Shown here piece after piece: positions 31,899 to 43,130 of a stretch of 64,000 bases of DNA. The position numbers and the translations under genes were made by a program. The stretch is from Bryoerythrophyllum caledonicum. Taxonomy: Eukaryota; Streptophyta; Bryopsida; Pottiales; Pottiaceae. The stretch lies in assembly GCA_963971425.1 (NCBI GenBank), contig OZ020518.1, positions 17,612,990 through 17,676,989 of the forward strand. Reading direction: 5' to 3'. The notes under the pieces were generated by a model. It had not been told where the DNA came from. It did not search any database and saw nothing but the letters and a program-made list of their open reading frames with translations. Position 1 is the stretch's first letter; each line of letters starts with the position of its first letter.

Positions 31899-33065
31899 CT
31901 AGAAAGAAGGGCTTGCAGTCCAGACTTCGTCTTCGGCCTTACTGTTGCTCCCTGAGGCCTTAGCAAAGTCTTCGTTCACATCCACGGGCACATTGCAACC
32001 CGATTGCGTCAAACTCTCGGCCATGGCCGCCACTTTCTTCTTCAAGTCCTCCAAGAACGACTGCTTTCCTTCGTCTTCCACCTTGGCTCCAACCTGTAGA
32101 GGCCAAACCTTGACCATGATCTGAAGGTACACCTCACGCTTCTCGACATCCTTGCAGTGCTCGACAATCATCCGAGCGGCTTCTTCCGGTTTCCCATCGA
32201 GCACGAGCGCTTTAGCCAAAGCGAACGCGCTCGCTGTCGTGTGCTGCGCCATCCCCTGTTCTTCCCTCCATTCCTGGGCCTCGTGCACCATCTTCACGTC
32301 GCCGACGTTGGCAGCGGTCGCAATGAGCGTGTCGTAAAGCGGCTTCTTCAATGCAACTCCATTCACGCGCATCTCCCTCGCCAACTGGAACAACAGCTCC
32401 GTGTTCCCTGCGTCCTTGCAAGTGCGAAGAATTAAGTCAGCCGAGACAGGGGTAGGAAACACCTCGCTCGCGACCATCGTCCGCAGCACCTTCATCATAA
32501 GCTTCGTGTCCTTCTGTCCCAGGGCGTGCTTCAGAAGCAGATGCGCTTGATCCAGCGAAGGCGTGAACCCGAACACGTTCCGCTTCATCAAAGTCGCCTG
32601 CAGAGCAGCCTGCGCATCCCCCGCGCGAATGCACGCCTCCGCCATCAGCTGCGCCATATGCTTGCTGTAGTTCGTCTTCTGCTGCCCCTGCACAGCCTTC
32701 AATCTCCTCAGACGATCAACCACATCGAAAGCCAACTTTAAGTCCGCACCAGTCACGCAGTTCTGCAGCAGAGAAGGCAGCAACGACGCCTCCGGCATGC
32801 GCTTCTGCCGAATCGACTCGTTCAGCTCCTGGTAAACCTGCTCCACCTCCGGGCTCCCTGCCACCTCCTCCGCCACTGCTGCTGCAGCAGCCTCCGAGTA
32901 GAGCCTGAAGAAGCTCCACCGCTGCGATACCGAGAATGAGTTGAAGTTAGAGTCCCGGACAACCCCAGACCCCGCAGCAAGCGCCCTCCCACTGTGCACA
33001 GAGGGAGAGGAGAGAGAATTGCACCATCGCCGGAGTGCGATGCTTGCAGCCCGCGACCCCCGCAT
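31899..33065 (-). CDS. Mitochondrial PPR-like helical-repeat protein
   Basis: A single-exon gene for 388 residues. The N-terminus (MRGSRAASIALRRWCNSL and onward, Arg/Ser-rich and free of acidic residues) looks like a mitochondrial targeting peptide, with a possible cleavage region near FFRLYSEAA (about residue 55). The mature part is almost entirely helical pairs with PPR-like spacing, for example DLKLAFDVVDRLRRL, SADLILRTCKDAGNTELLF and YDTLIATAANVGDVKMVHEA. Such proteins usually bind organelle RNA or form part of the plant mitochondrial ribosome. It lacks E/DYW editing domains. A GA/CT microsatellite (plus strand 33083-33100) sits just upstream of the ATG, as in many plant leaders. The exact orthologue is not recognised. 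Confidence 0.8.
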   Translation of the reverse strand: MRGSRAASIALRRWCNSLSSPSVHSGRALAAGSGVVRDSNFNSFSVSQRWSFFRLYSEAAAAAVAEEVAGSPEVEQVYQELNESIRQKRMPEASLLPSLLQNCVTGADLKLAFDVVDRLRRLKAVQGQQKTNYSKHMAQLMAEACIRAGDAQAALQATLMKRNVFGFTPSLDQAHLLLKHALGQKDTKLMMKVLRTMVASEVFPTPVSADLILRTCKDAGNTELLFQLAREMRVNGVALKKPLYDTLIATAANVGDVKMVHEAQEWREEQGMAQHTTASAFALAKALVLDGKPEEAARMIVEHCKDVEKREVYLQIMVKVWPLQVGAKVEDEGKQSFLEDLKKKVAAMAESLTQSGCNVPVDVNEDFAKASGSNSKAEDEVWTASPSF

Positions 33066-33414
33066 GGCGATCCCTATCTCGCTCTCTCTCTCTCTCTCGT
33101 CTCAAGCTCTCCCGATTGGAGTGTAACCGCAATTGCGCGTGCTTCCTTCCTCGCACATCGGCAGCGAAAATGCGCACAATTGTTGAGGTGCCGATCCACA
33201 GATCTCTGCAACCCCACTCATCCGGTCTGTCTGTGTCTCTCTCTCCTAGCTCTGCCTAAACCCTAAGACCCTAAACCCTAGCGGAAGATGGATGGAAATA
33301 TGATGGCCTCTGGATGAATGATATCTATTAGATGGATAGTTTCTGATTGGAGGGTTGTGTCTTACTTATTGACTGGTATTGACTTGTGTCTTACTAAGAC
33401 AGACTGGCCTCTTA
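33066..33414. other. Leader and promoter side of the PPR-like gene
   Basis: Contains the CT run at 33083-33100, a second short CT stretch at 33232-33246, and two telomere-box-like CCCTAAACCCTAG units near 33270-33281. Telobox-type motifs are common in plant promoters of genes for translation and organelle biogenesis. Regulatory use is inferred only. Confidence 0.4.
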
Positions 33415-33919
33415 GAGCATCTCCACCCCTAGCGGGGAAACTCCCATGCAAGGGGGAGATTTTGGTGTGGGCCAAGGGAGAAGGGGGAGGAGTTATCCTC
33501 CCCTCCCCGCACCCGCAGCCAGCTGCAGCTAGCCGACAGCTTCAAGATTTTTTTATTTTTTTTTAAATTATTTTTTTATTAAAATTTTAAAAAAATATTT
33601 TTAAAAAGTATTTTTTGTCCCAATGTTTTTTTTTGTTTTTTTTTCAAAAAAAATCGAAATTTATTTTTTTAATTTATTTTTTTCAAAATAAAATAAAATT
33701 CCGACCGCTCCACTCCCGGCACGCCACGTGGCATGTGGGGAGTGGGGGGGCCGAAACTGCAAACCCCGGGGAGCTGGGTGCCCAACCCCAGTTCCCCATT
33801 CGGGGCTCGCCTAAACTCCAAATCCCTGCACCGATGCCCCGTTTTGGAGCATGCAGTGTGGGCACTCAACCACTCCGCACCGCCAGTTTGGCGGTTTGCG
33901 GTGTAGGGTGGAGATGCTC
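33415..33919. mobile_element. Harbinger-like MITE, 505 bp
   Basis: The termini are GAGCATCTCCACC and its inverse GGTGGAGATGCTC, flanked by a TTA duplication (33412-33414 and 33920-33922). The inner part has a long A/T-rich stretch (33546-33700) and GC-rich ends. It shares termini with the 254-bp copy at 5937-6190. There is no transposase. Confidence 0.85.
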
Positions 33920-34533
33920 TTAGTACTTATTGTTGTTACTTTTAAACCCTTAAACGTCAGTCAAGAATCGTATATATTAATAGGCACATATTTTACTCTC
34001 TAGAATATAAAAAATGTATTAAAGTTTAGCTAGTGTTACACCTTTGGAATGACAATTCTTCAACTAACATCTTTCATTTGGAGGTCATTTCAATATTTGA
34101 ACCTTATCATGTTCAAATACAACATTGTACATGTAGAATATTGTGGCCACTAGTGGCACCTTCAAACGTTTAAGGATTTATCCATACATAGTAGCATAGA
34201 CTCGCAAAGCAAATGGAAATTTGATCATTATGTTGCTAACTTGAAAGGTTTGAAGGAGTAGCAATTTCTGGATAATACCATAGGTGAAGGGCACCTTCAG
34301 CTATAATTAATTCAAAAAGGCATGCCGAATTATTTGGGAAATTATTGAGTGAAAATGCCAAAATTGAAGAAAATATTAATATACAAAATCTTATGACACC
34401 ATGGACATCAATGGGTAGTTATGGCTTGGAAAGCCATGATTCTTGGAAGTGTGTACAAAAGAGCTCCAAGTAGGAAGCTTGAGGTCTTGGGTTCAATTCC
34501 CTTGGCCGTCAAAACAAGCTAATTATAGTAATA
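33920..34533. other. No supported gene
   Basis: AT-rich sequence without open frames or repeats that I can support. Confidence 0.55.
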
Positions 34534-34704
34534 CTAGTGGGGTACCCGTGTCCTCCGGACACAACATTTTTTTGTGGTCCCCCGTGCTCCATCCCCCGTC
34601 CCCCGTCCCCGTCCTTTTTGAAAATGTAATTGTAGAATCTTCTAATTCTTTATGAGATGAATGATGTGGTAGATAGATATCGTTGTAAACTACATAGATA
34701 TAGA
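34534..34704 (-). mobile_element. Helitron 3' terminus (possibly a complete 171-bp copy)
   Basis: Read on the minus strand, the end shows the hairpin GTGTCCGGAGGACAC, then GGGTACCCCACTAG followed by T. This is the same 3' terminus as the elements at 5397 and 36863. A matching 5' start, TCTATATCTATG preceded by A, occurs at 34704. It lacks the usual AAAAGAAT that follows in the other copies. It may therefore be chance, and this terminus may instead close the larger gene-carrying element that starts at 36862. Confidence 0.7.
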
Positions 34705-35246
34705 TTCTTTTTATAATCTTTCTAAGTGAAAATTAAAAGTGTCTTGCAAAGCAAAAGTTCATAAAAACCAAAAGTTTTCACACCGTGATCCCTGACATGT
34801 GAGAACAGGATTAGCCATAAGATTCTTTTGGATATTTTGTACCAAAAGATTATTGACAAAAGCCCCTTATTTGCATCAACATGATTCATTTGAGAATCTT
34901 CACCAGCTTGCTAATTAACCATGCTTGCATTGAGAAACTGATCCTACCTTAACAAAATTCTAAGCTCACTGTTCTCCGTCATCCTCCTTGCACAACTTGA
35001 TCATGTCAACAATCCGCAAGATTGGTAATTTGAGCTTCAGCTGCAAACTATACGCCAAAGGCATCGCATAAGAACCCTAACATCAAACCCGGGCGCAATC
35101 CACAATTCAAAAACCACCAGCTCTCTACACCACATGCACGCGTTCATCCCTCCGAACGAATCCCTGCGCTCCCAAACAACAAAAGCACACGGCAAAACTC
35201 TGCGAATATTCAGAAAACCCTAGAAAAACCACAACCGTGTGCGTAC

Positions 35247-35385
35247 CATGACAATGTGGTCGCAGATAGCCTTGGTGATCCCGTACGCGGCGTGCGCGTT
35301 CTCCCCGGCGATAATCGTCAAATTGGTGAAAATCGGCTTTGAGTTGAACGGGAGCTCCAGCAGGAATGAGCTCCAGTAATCGCAC
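35247..35385 (-). pseudogene. Captured PCF11-like CID exon
   Basis: The 139-base minus-strand exon is bounded by an intact acceptor (CTTCCGCAG, just above 35385) and donor (ATG|GTACGC, below 35247). It reads [35 protein letters not shown] and [10 protein letters not shown], which resembles the CTD-interacting domain of PCF11-type 3'-end processing factors (NSKP..TNLTI.AGEN). No neighbouring exons of that gene were found, so it is a lone exon with intron flanks. A genomic (not cDNA-derived) capture is therefore indicated. Confidence 0.65.
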
Positions 35386-35417
35386 CTGCGGAAGGGAGAT
35401 CCAGCAGAGTGGCTCGC

Positions 35418-35600
35418 TCACCGAGCAGTGAGGGTGTTGGTCATGAGATCGTTGGACGCCAACATGCTGTCCTCCCACTGCTTGGACGCCATGTAGATCT
35501 GCTCCAGGCTGAGGGCCACATTGCGCATGAGAGGCCTATCGTCCGGGTTCGTTTCGACGCATTTCTTGGCCACAAGCGCAGCCTTGCAAGCGCAGTCCAA
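35418..35600 (-). pseudogene. Captured C-terminus of a LysM-type receptor kinase
   Basis: The minus-strand frame reads ALVAKKCVETNPDDRPLMR, NVALSLEQI and then SKQWEDSML, ending LMTNTLTAR and a TGA. The pattern C...NP..RP.MR..V..L at the end of a kinase domain, with a short tail ending in a Leu..Arg stretch, resembles LysM receptor kinases of the CERK1/LYK group. Only about 60 codons are present, with no kinase catalytic motifs, so it cannot be functional. The finer subfamily assignment is tentative. Confidence 0.55.
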
Positions 35601-36018
35601 AGGAGATGTACATTATCTATTGCTGTACAGTATCTTTGTAAAATGTGAGTATTGTGCTATAAACCAAATTCATTTCAGAATTTACAAAGGTCGGAAGTCG
35701 CCCTGCCAATGTAGGAACCTCCACATTTAGATAGTCCACTACCTCTGTCTCATTTCATTCCGCCGTTCCAGAGCAGGACAAAGTGTCACACGATCAGAAA
35801 AGTAAATAATGGTTTTCTTCACCTTGGCCCGATTTTTGAAGTGCTCAATCATGGCGTTGATTTCTGAGGCATCAATGGTCTTGTTTCTCTGCAAGTGGCT
35901 TCAAGTACAGTTGTCTCAGAAAGAAGGTATGTTCCCTTGTACCTTCCAAATTGATATCCTCTTTCCTGCTTTGAAAGTGACATTCTTTAGAAGCAGAGTG
36001 AAAGTAGCATATGCCAAG

Positions 36019-36750
36019 GGCGACCGAGCACTTCACGGCGGGAATTTCCAAGGAACGCCGATCGGCGTCGCAATGGACAACACGCGCTTGGCTATGGCGG
36101 CAATCGGGAAGCTCATGTTCGCGCAGTTCAGCGAGCTCGTGAACGATTTCTACAACAACGGCCTGCCATCGAATCTCTCGAGAGGACTGAACCCTACCCT
36201 CGACTACGGGATGATAGGAGTTGAGATTGCCATGGCGTCCTACTTGTCCGAGCTCAACTACCTCGCGAATCCCGTCACCACGCACGTCCAGAACGCGGAG
36301 ACGTGAACTCGCTCGGGCTCACGGAAAACCGAGGAAGCGATCCAAATCCTGCACCTCATGAGCGCGTCGTTCCTCGTCGCGCTCTACCAGGCGGTGGACC
36401 TCCGCCACGTCGAGGAGACGATGCAGGCCGCCGTGCGGAGCGCCGTGAGTTAGGCCGCGCGGAAGACGCTCGTCGTGAACAGCGCCTCCGGCGTGCTCCT
36501 CCCGGCCAGAATCGCCGAGAAGGAGCTCCTGCGCGAGGTCGACCTCCAGCTCGTGTTCTCGTACATCGACGACGCGGCGAACGCATCCTCTCCGCTCATG
36601 GAGAAGCTGCGCCACCCGCTCGTCTCGCACGCACAGCAAAACGCGTCCGTCTTCGGCAAGATTGCCGCGTTCGAGGAGGAGCTGCGGCAGCGGCTGAGCA
36701 CGGAAGTCGCGGCGCTTGTCTGGGAGGTGGATGATGCGAAGCGCGTCTCG
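36019..36750 (+). pseudogene. PAL: Phenylalanine ammonia-lyase C-terminal fragment
   Basis: After an acceptor-like CCAAG the frame reads [40 protein letters not shown] and [13 protein letters not shown], which is unmistakable PAL. PAL deaminates phenylalanine to cinnamate at the entry to phenylpropanoid synthesis. Around 36297-36345 two small deletions shift the frame away and back: the QHNQD stretch is missing. A TAG follows at about 36451, and the fragment fades near 36750. The MIO-forming ASG triad and the N-terminal half are absent. It is a dead fragment, here in the opposite orientation to its neighbours, inside the candidate Helitron. Confidence 0.9.
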
Positions 36751-36862
36751 TCTTGTCTCGTTTTCATTCCTAGCTGCGGTTTCTCATCGGCGCGCCCATT
36801 TTTCATCCACATGTTCATCCAAAAGGATCACCCTTCATCCTGTATTCTTTTATAGATATAGA

Positions 36863-37243
36863 CTAGAGTATTACCCGTGTCCTCCGGACACAACATTTTT
36901 TGTGTTGAGTCCCCACCTCCCCGTCCCCTAGCCCTTTTCCTCCAATCCATCGTCCCTCTCGTCCCCCGTCCCCGTCCCCCGTCCCCGTCTCCCGTCCCCG
37001 TCGCTGTCCCCATCCCCGTCCCAGTCCCCGTCCCCGCCCCATCCTTTTATCCAAAATCCTAACTTTTAGCTTTTCATTTTATCCAAAACCCTAACTTTTA
37101 GCTTTTCATTTTATCCTAAACCCTAACTTTTAGCTTTTCATTTTATCCTAACTTTTAGCTTTTCATCCAAAAGGATCGTTCATCCATCGACATGTTCATC
37201 CATTCGACGCATTGTTCATCCTAAATTCTTTTATTATATAGGA
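36863..37243 (-). mobile_element. Non-autonomous Helitron, 381 bp
   Basis: On the minus strand it starts TCCTATATAATAAAAGAATTT (cut here to the first bases TCCTATATAATAAAAG), preceded by A. It carries three to four 33-bp repeats (AAAAGCTAAAAGTTAGGG type, about 37045-37170) and a GGGGACG minisatellite (about 36960-37040). It ends with the hairpin GTGTCCGGAGGACAC and CTAG at 36863-36866. The following base is the first T of the next Helitron's 5' TC end, so the two elements abut head to tail. Confidence 0.8.
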
Positions 37244-38274
37244 TGTGAACTTCTGCTGAAATCTTCTAAAATTTCTTTTAGAAAGCCGAATCCACTTTTT
37301 TGACTTCAATTGATTATTCGGCGTCCAAGTGCCGAAGGTGCCCTTGACCTACGGTAGAATGAAATGCAATCTCTGTAAATGTCTAAATTGACAACTCTTG
37401 CTCAACTAATGACAATACTTCAAAAACCATATTATTAGTTTTATTAATTAATCTAAAAAAACTGAACCATAATTGATTCAATTGCTCTGATTTTTTTCAA
37501 CCTATTTTTTCATTAACGCTTTGAATGAGCCAGTCTATGTTTAAATAAATAGCCAATTTTGAATAAACAAAAGTTTTTGAAGATCCAACAATGATATTGT
37601 TAATCATCATTCATAGACACTTAATATCAATTAAATAATCATTATATATATATTTTTGAATTATTTAATATTACTATTATTATCCATCCTAAAATAAAAT
37701 TATGGAATAATCATGATTATCATGATTTATTGAATGAAATTTCATATTAATTATACAAATTGGAAGAAGTGGACCAAAAATATATCAACAAAATCAAAAT
37801 GTAATGAATTAGATTATATTTGAAAAAATTTATGCAAAGACTTTTAATAAAATTGAATTATTAAATGAAAATAAGAAAAAAAAAATTATGGTTTTATTAT
37901 CTATTATTTTAAAAATATTTGGAGTCATATTATATACTTACAAATGTTTTAAAATAATAATAAAATTCATAATTTGTCAATAATATTTTTGGTTTGTTAG
38001 TAAATTAGTTTTTGAAGAATGTGGTATATATCATGAAAATTATGAAATTTGATATTATCCTAACCAATAATGTAACTCTTGCCTTTTTTCCCACAATATA
38101 CAAAACATGGAAGATTGTCTGGCACAAGGGCCAACTCACGATGAACAGAGCCATCAATAAATAGCAGGAAATACAATCTTAGAGTACTCCCGACACTCTC
38201 GGCCATCCTTGCCTTCTAGCAACAAGATACCACTAGGCAACACATCAGTCTACACATAATAGTGGTTCCAACCT
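37244..38274. other. AT-rich stretch without genes
   Basis: Very AT-rich, with no open frames over 60 codons of interest and no clear repeat. Confidence 0.6.
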
Positions 38275-38900
38275 TCATGTCCAATGTCGTGGACTCCTCA
38301 CCCTGTAGATAAACGTAATCCCACAGGAGAAATATCGTAGATGAGGTTTGAAGGCACCACTACAAATACAAGCATACCGCAAGGTGTCACAGTGTTGAGC
38401 TATGGATACATTTTCCATCGCCATTGCTATGGCCCGCTTAAAGAATTGTGCTGAATCCCATAGAGATTTACCCCAGACCTTTGGATCATCCAAATCCACA
38501 ACCGGAGCCAACTTTTCCAAACAAAACTCGAAAAAAATGGCTCCTGCCCATACATCAATTGATACGGAATGAAAGTAGCCAGTGAAGCCTATCGGCTAAA
38601 TCGGTACCCTATTGTAATCCACTATATCATCAGACTTCAATCACCATGGCCGCCTAAACTAATCCATACTTCCGTAGGCCCCGCTTCACGGTCTGAACCA
38701 CCCACTCAACCAAACTGTCAAATTCAGGGTGATTCCAAGAAGTGGTTGATGGTCAATCAAAGCTTTGGTATACAAAGCTTCAAAAGTCTAAAGAAATTCA
38801 CGCCCCTAATTAGTCAACACCTCAGTTGGGGCTTGAAAACAGGCCAATACCTTAGCAAGGAAATGTGTGGGAGTTTGAAGCTCCCACTTGGTTGCCCCTA
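38275..38900 (-). pseudogene. Ty3/gypsy integrase C-terminal fragment
   Basis: The minus-strand pieces read PYQLMYGQEPFF (about 38560), EKLAPVVDLDDPKVWGKSL and IAQHCDTLRYACI, then a GITFIYRV stretch. This is the region after the integrase core of gypsy polyproteins, of the same family as the copy at 23-25 kb. Stops break it upstream. No LTRs are attached. Confidence 0.65.
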
Positions 38901-39422
38901 CCAAAAAATTAGCTAAAATTGTGATTTTAAGTTTCGATAACCGGCAAAGTAGTTAGTAATATGTAGAAGTAGGTCGTATAATAATTAGTGAAATTAGGTG
39001 AATGCTAAACTAGTTAATTAGTGTTATAGTGGTGATAAAAACGGGCCTTAAAACCACCAAGTTATGCCCGGTAAAACCTAAAAAGAATGCCCGGGAAGGA
39101 TCTCCGGGAAAAAAGATCCCAATCACCACTTGGGCTAAATTAACTAGTCAAAGCTTTCCTTAGATGGATACATTAATTGTAGTTTTTCTTTTCAATTATT
39201 TAGGTCCCCTTCTTTTTGGTTAGGTATTGTTGGAAACTTAAGTTCTTATTTAAAAAGATAAAAGTTTAATATTATATACAGAAAAAAGAAAAATAAAATA
39301 GAAAAATTAAAAATTAAAAATAAATTATACATCTGCTGATATCTGAGCAGAACCCGGATATCAGCCGGGTACGGGTATATGCCTGCCTTGGTATATGCTT
39401 GCCTGCGTACCGGTACACAAGC
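38901..39422. other. No supported gene
   Basis: AT-rich flank before the LTR-like start at 39423. Nothing else is recognised. Confidence 0.5.
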
Positions 39423-41485
39423 TGTGGAAATCCGTTCCGACAAGGTTCCGGAAGTTAACCTAAAAATCCGGCAAAAATTAAAAAAATTAGTTAAGTAAGT
39501 ACGATAGTCTGAACTAGAATAGAACCTATAGTCAGTTTGTAGGAATAAAAAAGGGTAAACCCGGTTGAAATCCCTAATCGGTCTCAAAGCTGCTAAACTG
39601 TTGGCCGGAATAGTTGTTGAAACTCCGGGGAAGTCTGTCATCCGGAGTTTTCACCATTAGCCGTATTGCGATCAGAAGGCCGGTCTATCGGCCAACTACA
39701 AAAGGCCGCGACGCAAGGGAAACCTCTTTCTTTCTTTCCTTCTTTCTTCGAGCGAGTCTCTCTCTCTCTCTCTCTCTCATTCTCCTAACTGCTGGCCGTT
39801 AGGGTTTGTAGCTTAGACAATTAGAACGGGCACGTGTCTGTTAGGGAGAGCTTGTATGAGGACGGTGCGTGTAGGGGTAACCTTGAGAGAAAGTAAGGAA
39901 TAAGGCAGAACTGATGAAGACAGACACCATGGCCAAGAAGAAGAAGACAGACAGACAGGGATGGACGAGGGAAGCAAGACGAAGCGCCGGCGGCTACACT
40001 TCCACCTTTGATGAAGGTTCTACCGGAAATCCCTGCAGACCCGAAGGAATACAACCTACTGAAGGGGAGCTTGAAGGCAATGGGCTCTGGAAGATTCCTA
40101 GACGTTGCCTGGGGCATTCGTGAAAAGGTGTTCGTCCAGGAGTTGATAGGAACGCCAGACCCCAAGTAGGAAGGGTTGTTGCGGGCCCATCCGGAGCTTT
40201 GGGGAGTTCCGGAATGGATACAATCGTACGACTTCTACGCCGGGCGCACCAAGGTGGTAGAACGGAGAGACGAGTTTCTGGCGGAGGAATTTGAAGGGAA
40301 AGCCGATCCAAAGGAAGGGTACAACATCCAGGACTTGAAGCATCTGGATGCCCGGTTGATGCTAGGCTTTCTAAACCCTATCTTCCATCCGGAAAGGCTG
40401 AAGCGGCCGGTGTTGAAGTGGGCTTGCACTTTCCTTGGAGCTCTCCGGAGAAAGATACTGGTGGATTGGGGGACTGTCATGAGCAAGATGATCAACCGGC
40501 TGGTGGCAAATCTCCAGAAGGTGAAGAAATTCGCGACCCCGCTGGCCTCCTATGTGGCGCAATTCTACTACCACCACCACCAACTCACCCAGACGGAACA
40601 GAGGGTGTATGACGAAGTCTTAAGCTTCCAAAAGTACGGAGGTGAAGAGACGGAAGAAGAGTCCGGAGGAGAAGCTAAACCAGTGCTAGAGTCAGCAAGA
40701 ACGAACACTTTGGAAGAAGACTGGAGGGCGCAAAAGAGGGCACAAGACAAGGATCCTGAATCGGAGAGTCCGGACACTAGTACTACATCCGGATCGTCAA
40801 GCTCAAACGAGGCCGGGCCGTCCGAGGAAGCCAGCCGAAATAGGACGAGGCTCGATCCAAGGAACTCTAGAGGCCAGATGATGGAGATTGATGAGATTCT
40901 GCACGGTCTAAGCTGGAGAATGGACGCCCTCAAGGAATTCAACGTCGCCGTGAAGAAAGAAGTCAAATAGGTTTTCTGGAGCCTAGAGGTTAGCTGGATG
41001 GAAGAGATCATCCTCCGGATAGAGGACCTCCGGGGTAAGGAGATTTTGCTGAAGGCGGTGCATCTACAGGTCACCAACTTGTACCAAGCCAACACGGCGT
41101 TGGAGAAGTAGACAACTCACTTACAGCAAGAGGCAACATTGGCGGCGGTGGCCCGGAAATAGGCGGAGGCAAGGGCCAATGGATTGGAAGCCGCCTTAAC
41201 GGAGGTCCGGGAGGCTCTAAGCTTTCCGGTGGATACGGTTAACCGAAGTAAGCTCTTCATTAAACTGGTGGAGAAGGAGAAGAAGGTGACCCGAGCCAAT
41301 ATCTTCCGGTACCTCTTCGATCAAGCTCTGAAGATGGGCCACACATGGGAACAGATGCAGCTTCTTGTGAACAATATCACTCAGGTGGATCTGGAAGACA
41401 GGGCGGCCCAAGTACCAATGTCGTGTAGAGAGGGGAGGGCTTTGAGAATTCACGGGGAATCTGGTTGCAACCGGAATAGATGGTA
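39423..41485 (+). mobile_element. Gag-only LTR-type element, copy A (5' part)
   Basis: It begins TGTGGAAATCCGTTCC and follows the same text as copy B at 56767 for about 400 bp (LTR and leader, including a CT microsatellite). It then enters a gag-like frame. The main open part is 40176-40970, with fragments on either side (stops at 40167, 40968, 41109 and 41161). The protein has a conserved front (ELIGTPDPK, YDFYAGRTKVVERRDEF), a middle with LNPIFHPERLKRPVLKWACT, an acidic Ser-rich linker and a helical end (LVEKEKKVTRANIFRYLF). No protease, RT or integrase follows. Confidence 0.7.
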
Positions 41486-43130
41486 GGAGAGTCCAGCCAG
41501 GTCTTCAATTCTTGTATTCTTCAAACTTTCATAACTTCATATCTTCGATTCTTCAAACAGCTCCCCGTTGGCCTATCCTATGGTGGCTCTAAACGGGTTA
41601 ACGGTAAAGGTAAGGTGATAAGAACCCACGGCCTCGGACGGGTAAAACGGGACGGCCAGACCACAAGCTGAAACCGTCTGAAAGATTCGCTCCTAAAATC
41701 CAAATCCACGATGACCAGCAATCGCGCCTCACCGATGGGAACAACATAAATACAACCGTGTGGGTAATTAACCCCACTTCGCCGCAACAAAATTTACGAA
41801 GCAGAATTAAAAAGAACTAGCCTCCAAATCCGGCTGGGAATAACAAAATAAAGACAACAAGCCTCCAAATCCGGCTAGAAATAACAAGCCACAAGCCACA
41901 ACACATGAGTCTTCATGTCTTTTTGTCTTCAAGTCTTCAAATCTTCATGTGTTCAAAAACACAAAGAAACTCAAAAGAAGAGTTCAAAAACACAATGGAA
42001 AAGCTTCCACCAAGGCTGTAACTTTCAAACAAGTGCCACAGATGACTCAAAATTCCAACTACTAAGTGTAGAAACTCCCTAGAAAGTTAATACAAATAAT
42101 TAACACTCTTCCAAATTCCAAGTCATTATAAACTACGGTCTGAAAGTTATATGAGTTCAAAGTTTCGCCCTTCTAGAAATTCAATCGTTCATAACTTTCT
42201 CCTCAAAACTCCAAATCTTAATTGTAATAGCTTTTTAGAGAGCTATGACAATGATGCACACACCTTTGAATTCTCAAACCATTCTAAACTATTGTCTGAA
42301 AGTTGTGGCTTGTTGAAACCTCTGCCCTCTCAATGGATGGCCTCGGGTTTTTACAATTTCAAACCTTCATAATTTTTGCAATTCAACTTCAACCAACTTG
42401 AATGACAAGTTTATGCCAAGCTAAGCAAAAGTTATACAACTTCTGAAATTTTCAAAGAGAAACGCAAAAACTACAAACTTTGGAGGCCGCCCAAATCTCT
42501 GCTCTTCTTCGTTGGGTGGCAGCAGACCCTCCTCCACTCACACGCTTGTAACTCTTTGTCTACAACTCTAAATCAAGCAAAAATATTCTTTCTGGAAGCG
42601 CATCTTTAAAAAAAAATACCCTCAAAATTTCATTCCAAAAGGATTTTTACAACCAGAGTTATGGCCCATCAAACTCTCGGCTCTCTACACCCACACGCTT
42701 CACTTCAAAAGCACACTAATTGCTTTTCCCCCCAAAAACCCAACTAAGAAACAGAGAAAAGATGCCTATCTACCCTCCAGACCCCTAAGGTGGATAAGAT
42801 CAGTCCATAAGCATATGACATGGGCTTCTAAACACCCGTTGGCCTAGGAAAACTCAAAAGATAAGTACCTATTTATCTTTTAAGGTCAACATACCTTTAG
42901 AGTTCTAACTAGGAGGTAAACTACCTTCTATCTACCATCTTTGAATTTTCTAACATTCAAATGGAACACAAAACGCTTAAATTTAGTACAAAGCTTTAAT
43001 CACAATCAAGTAGATGTAAAAACTAAAGTGAAAGAACAGTGTTACTCCATCTACAAGAACTTGAGGATGCGCTTGATAGTAATTGCGATGTAATCTGCAT
43101 GTTGAGTCTTTGTCAAAAGATTCCCTAGCA
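41486..43130. other. No supported gene
   Basis: AT-rich sequence with many CTTCAA/TTCAAA words but no coding frame, repeat or structured RNA that I can support. Confidence 0.5.

Larger units (their letters stand above)
34534..36862 (-). mobile_element. Candidate gene-capturing Helitron (about 2.3 kb)
   Basis: A canonical Helitron 5' end (TCTATATCTATAAAAGAAT, minus strand) starts at 36862, followed by the family's GGATGAA-type subterminal sequence to about 36780. The nearest family 3' end downstream on that strand is at 34534. Between them lie pieces of three unrelated host genes in mixed orientation (PCF11-like CID exon, receptor-kinase C-terminus, PAL exon). This is the usual signature of Helitron gene capture. 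The joining of these two termini into one element is an inference. Confidence 0.5.

Noticed and set aside
35809..36018. N-terminal extension of the PAL frame
   Set aside because: Sequence before GGCGACCGAGC does not match PAL and is preceded by a splice-acceptor-like end, so it is intron or unrelated sequence.
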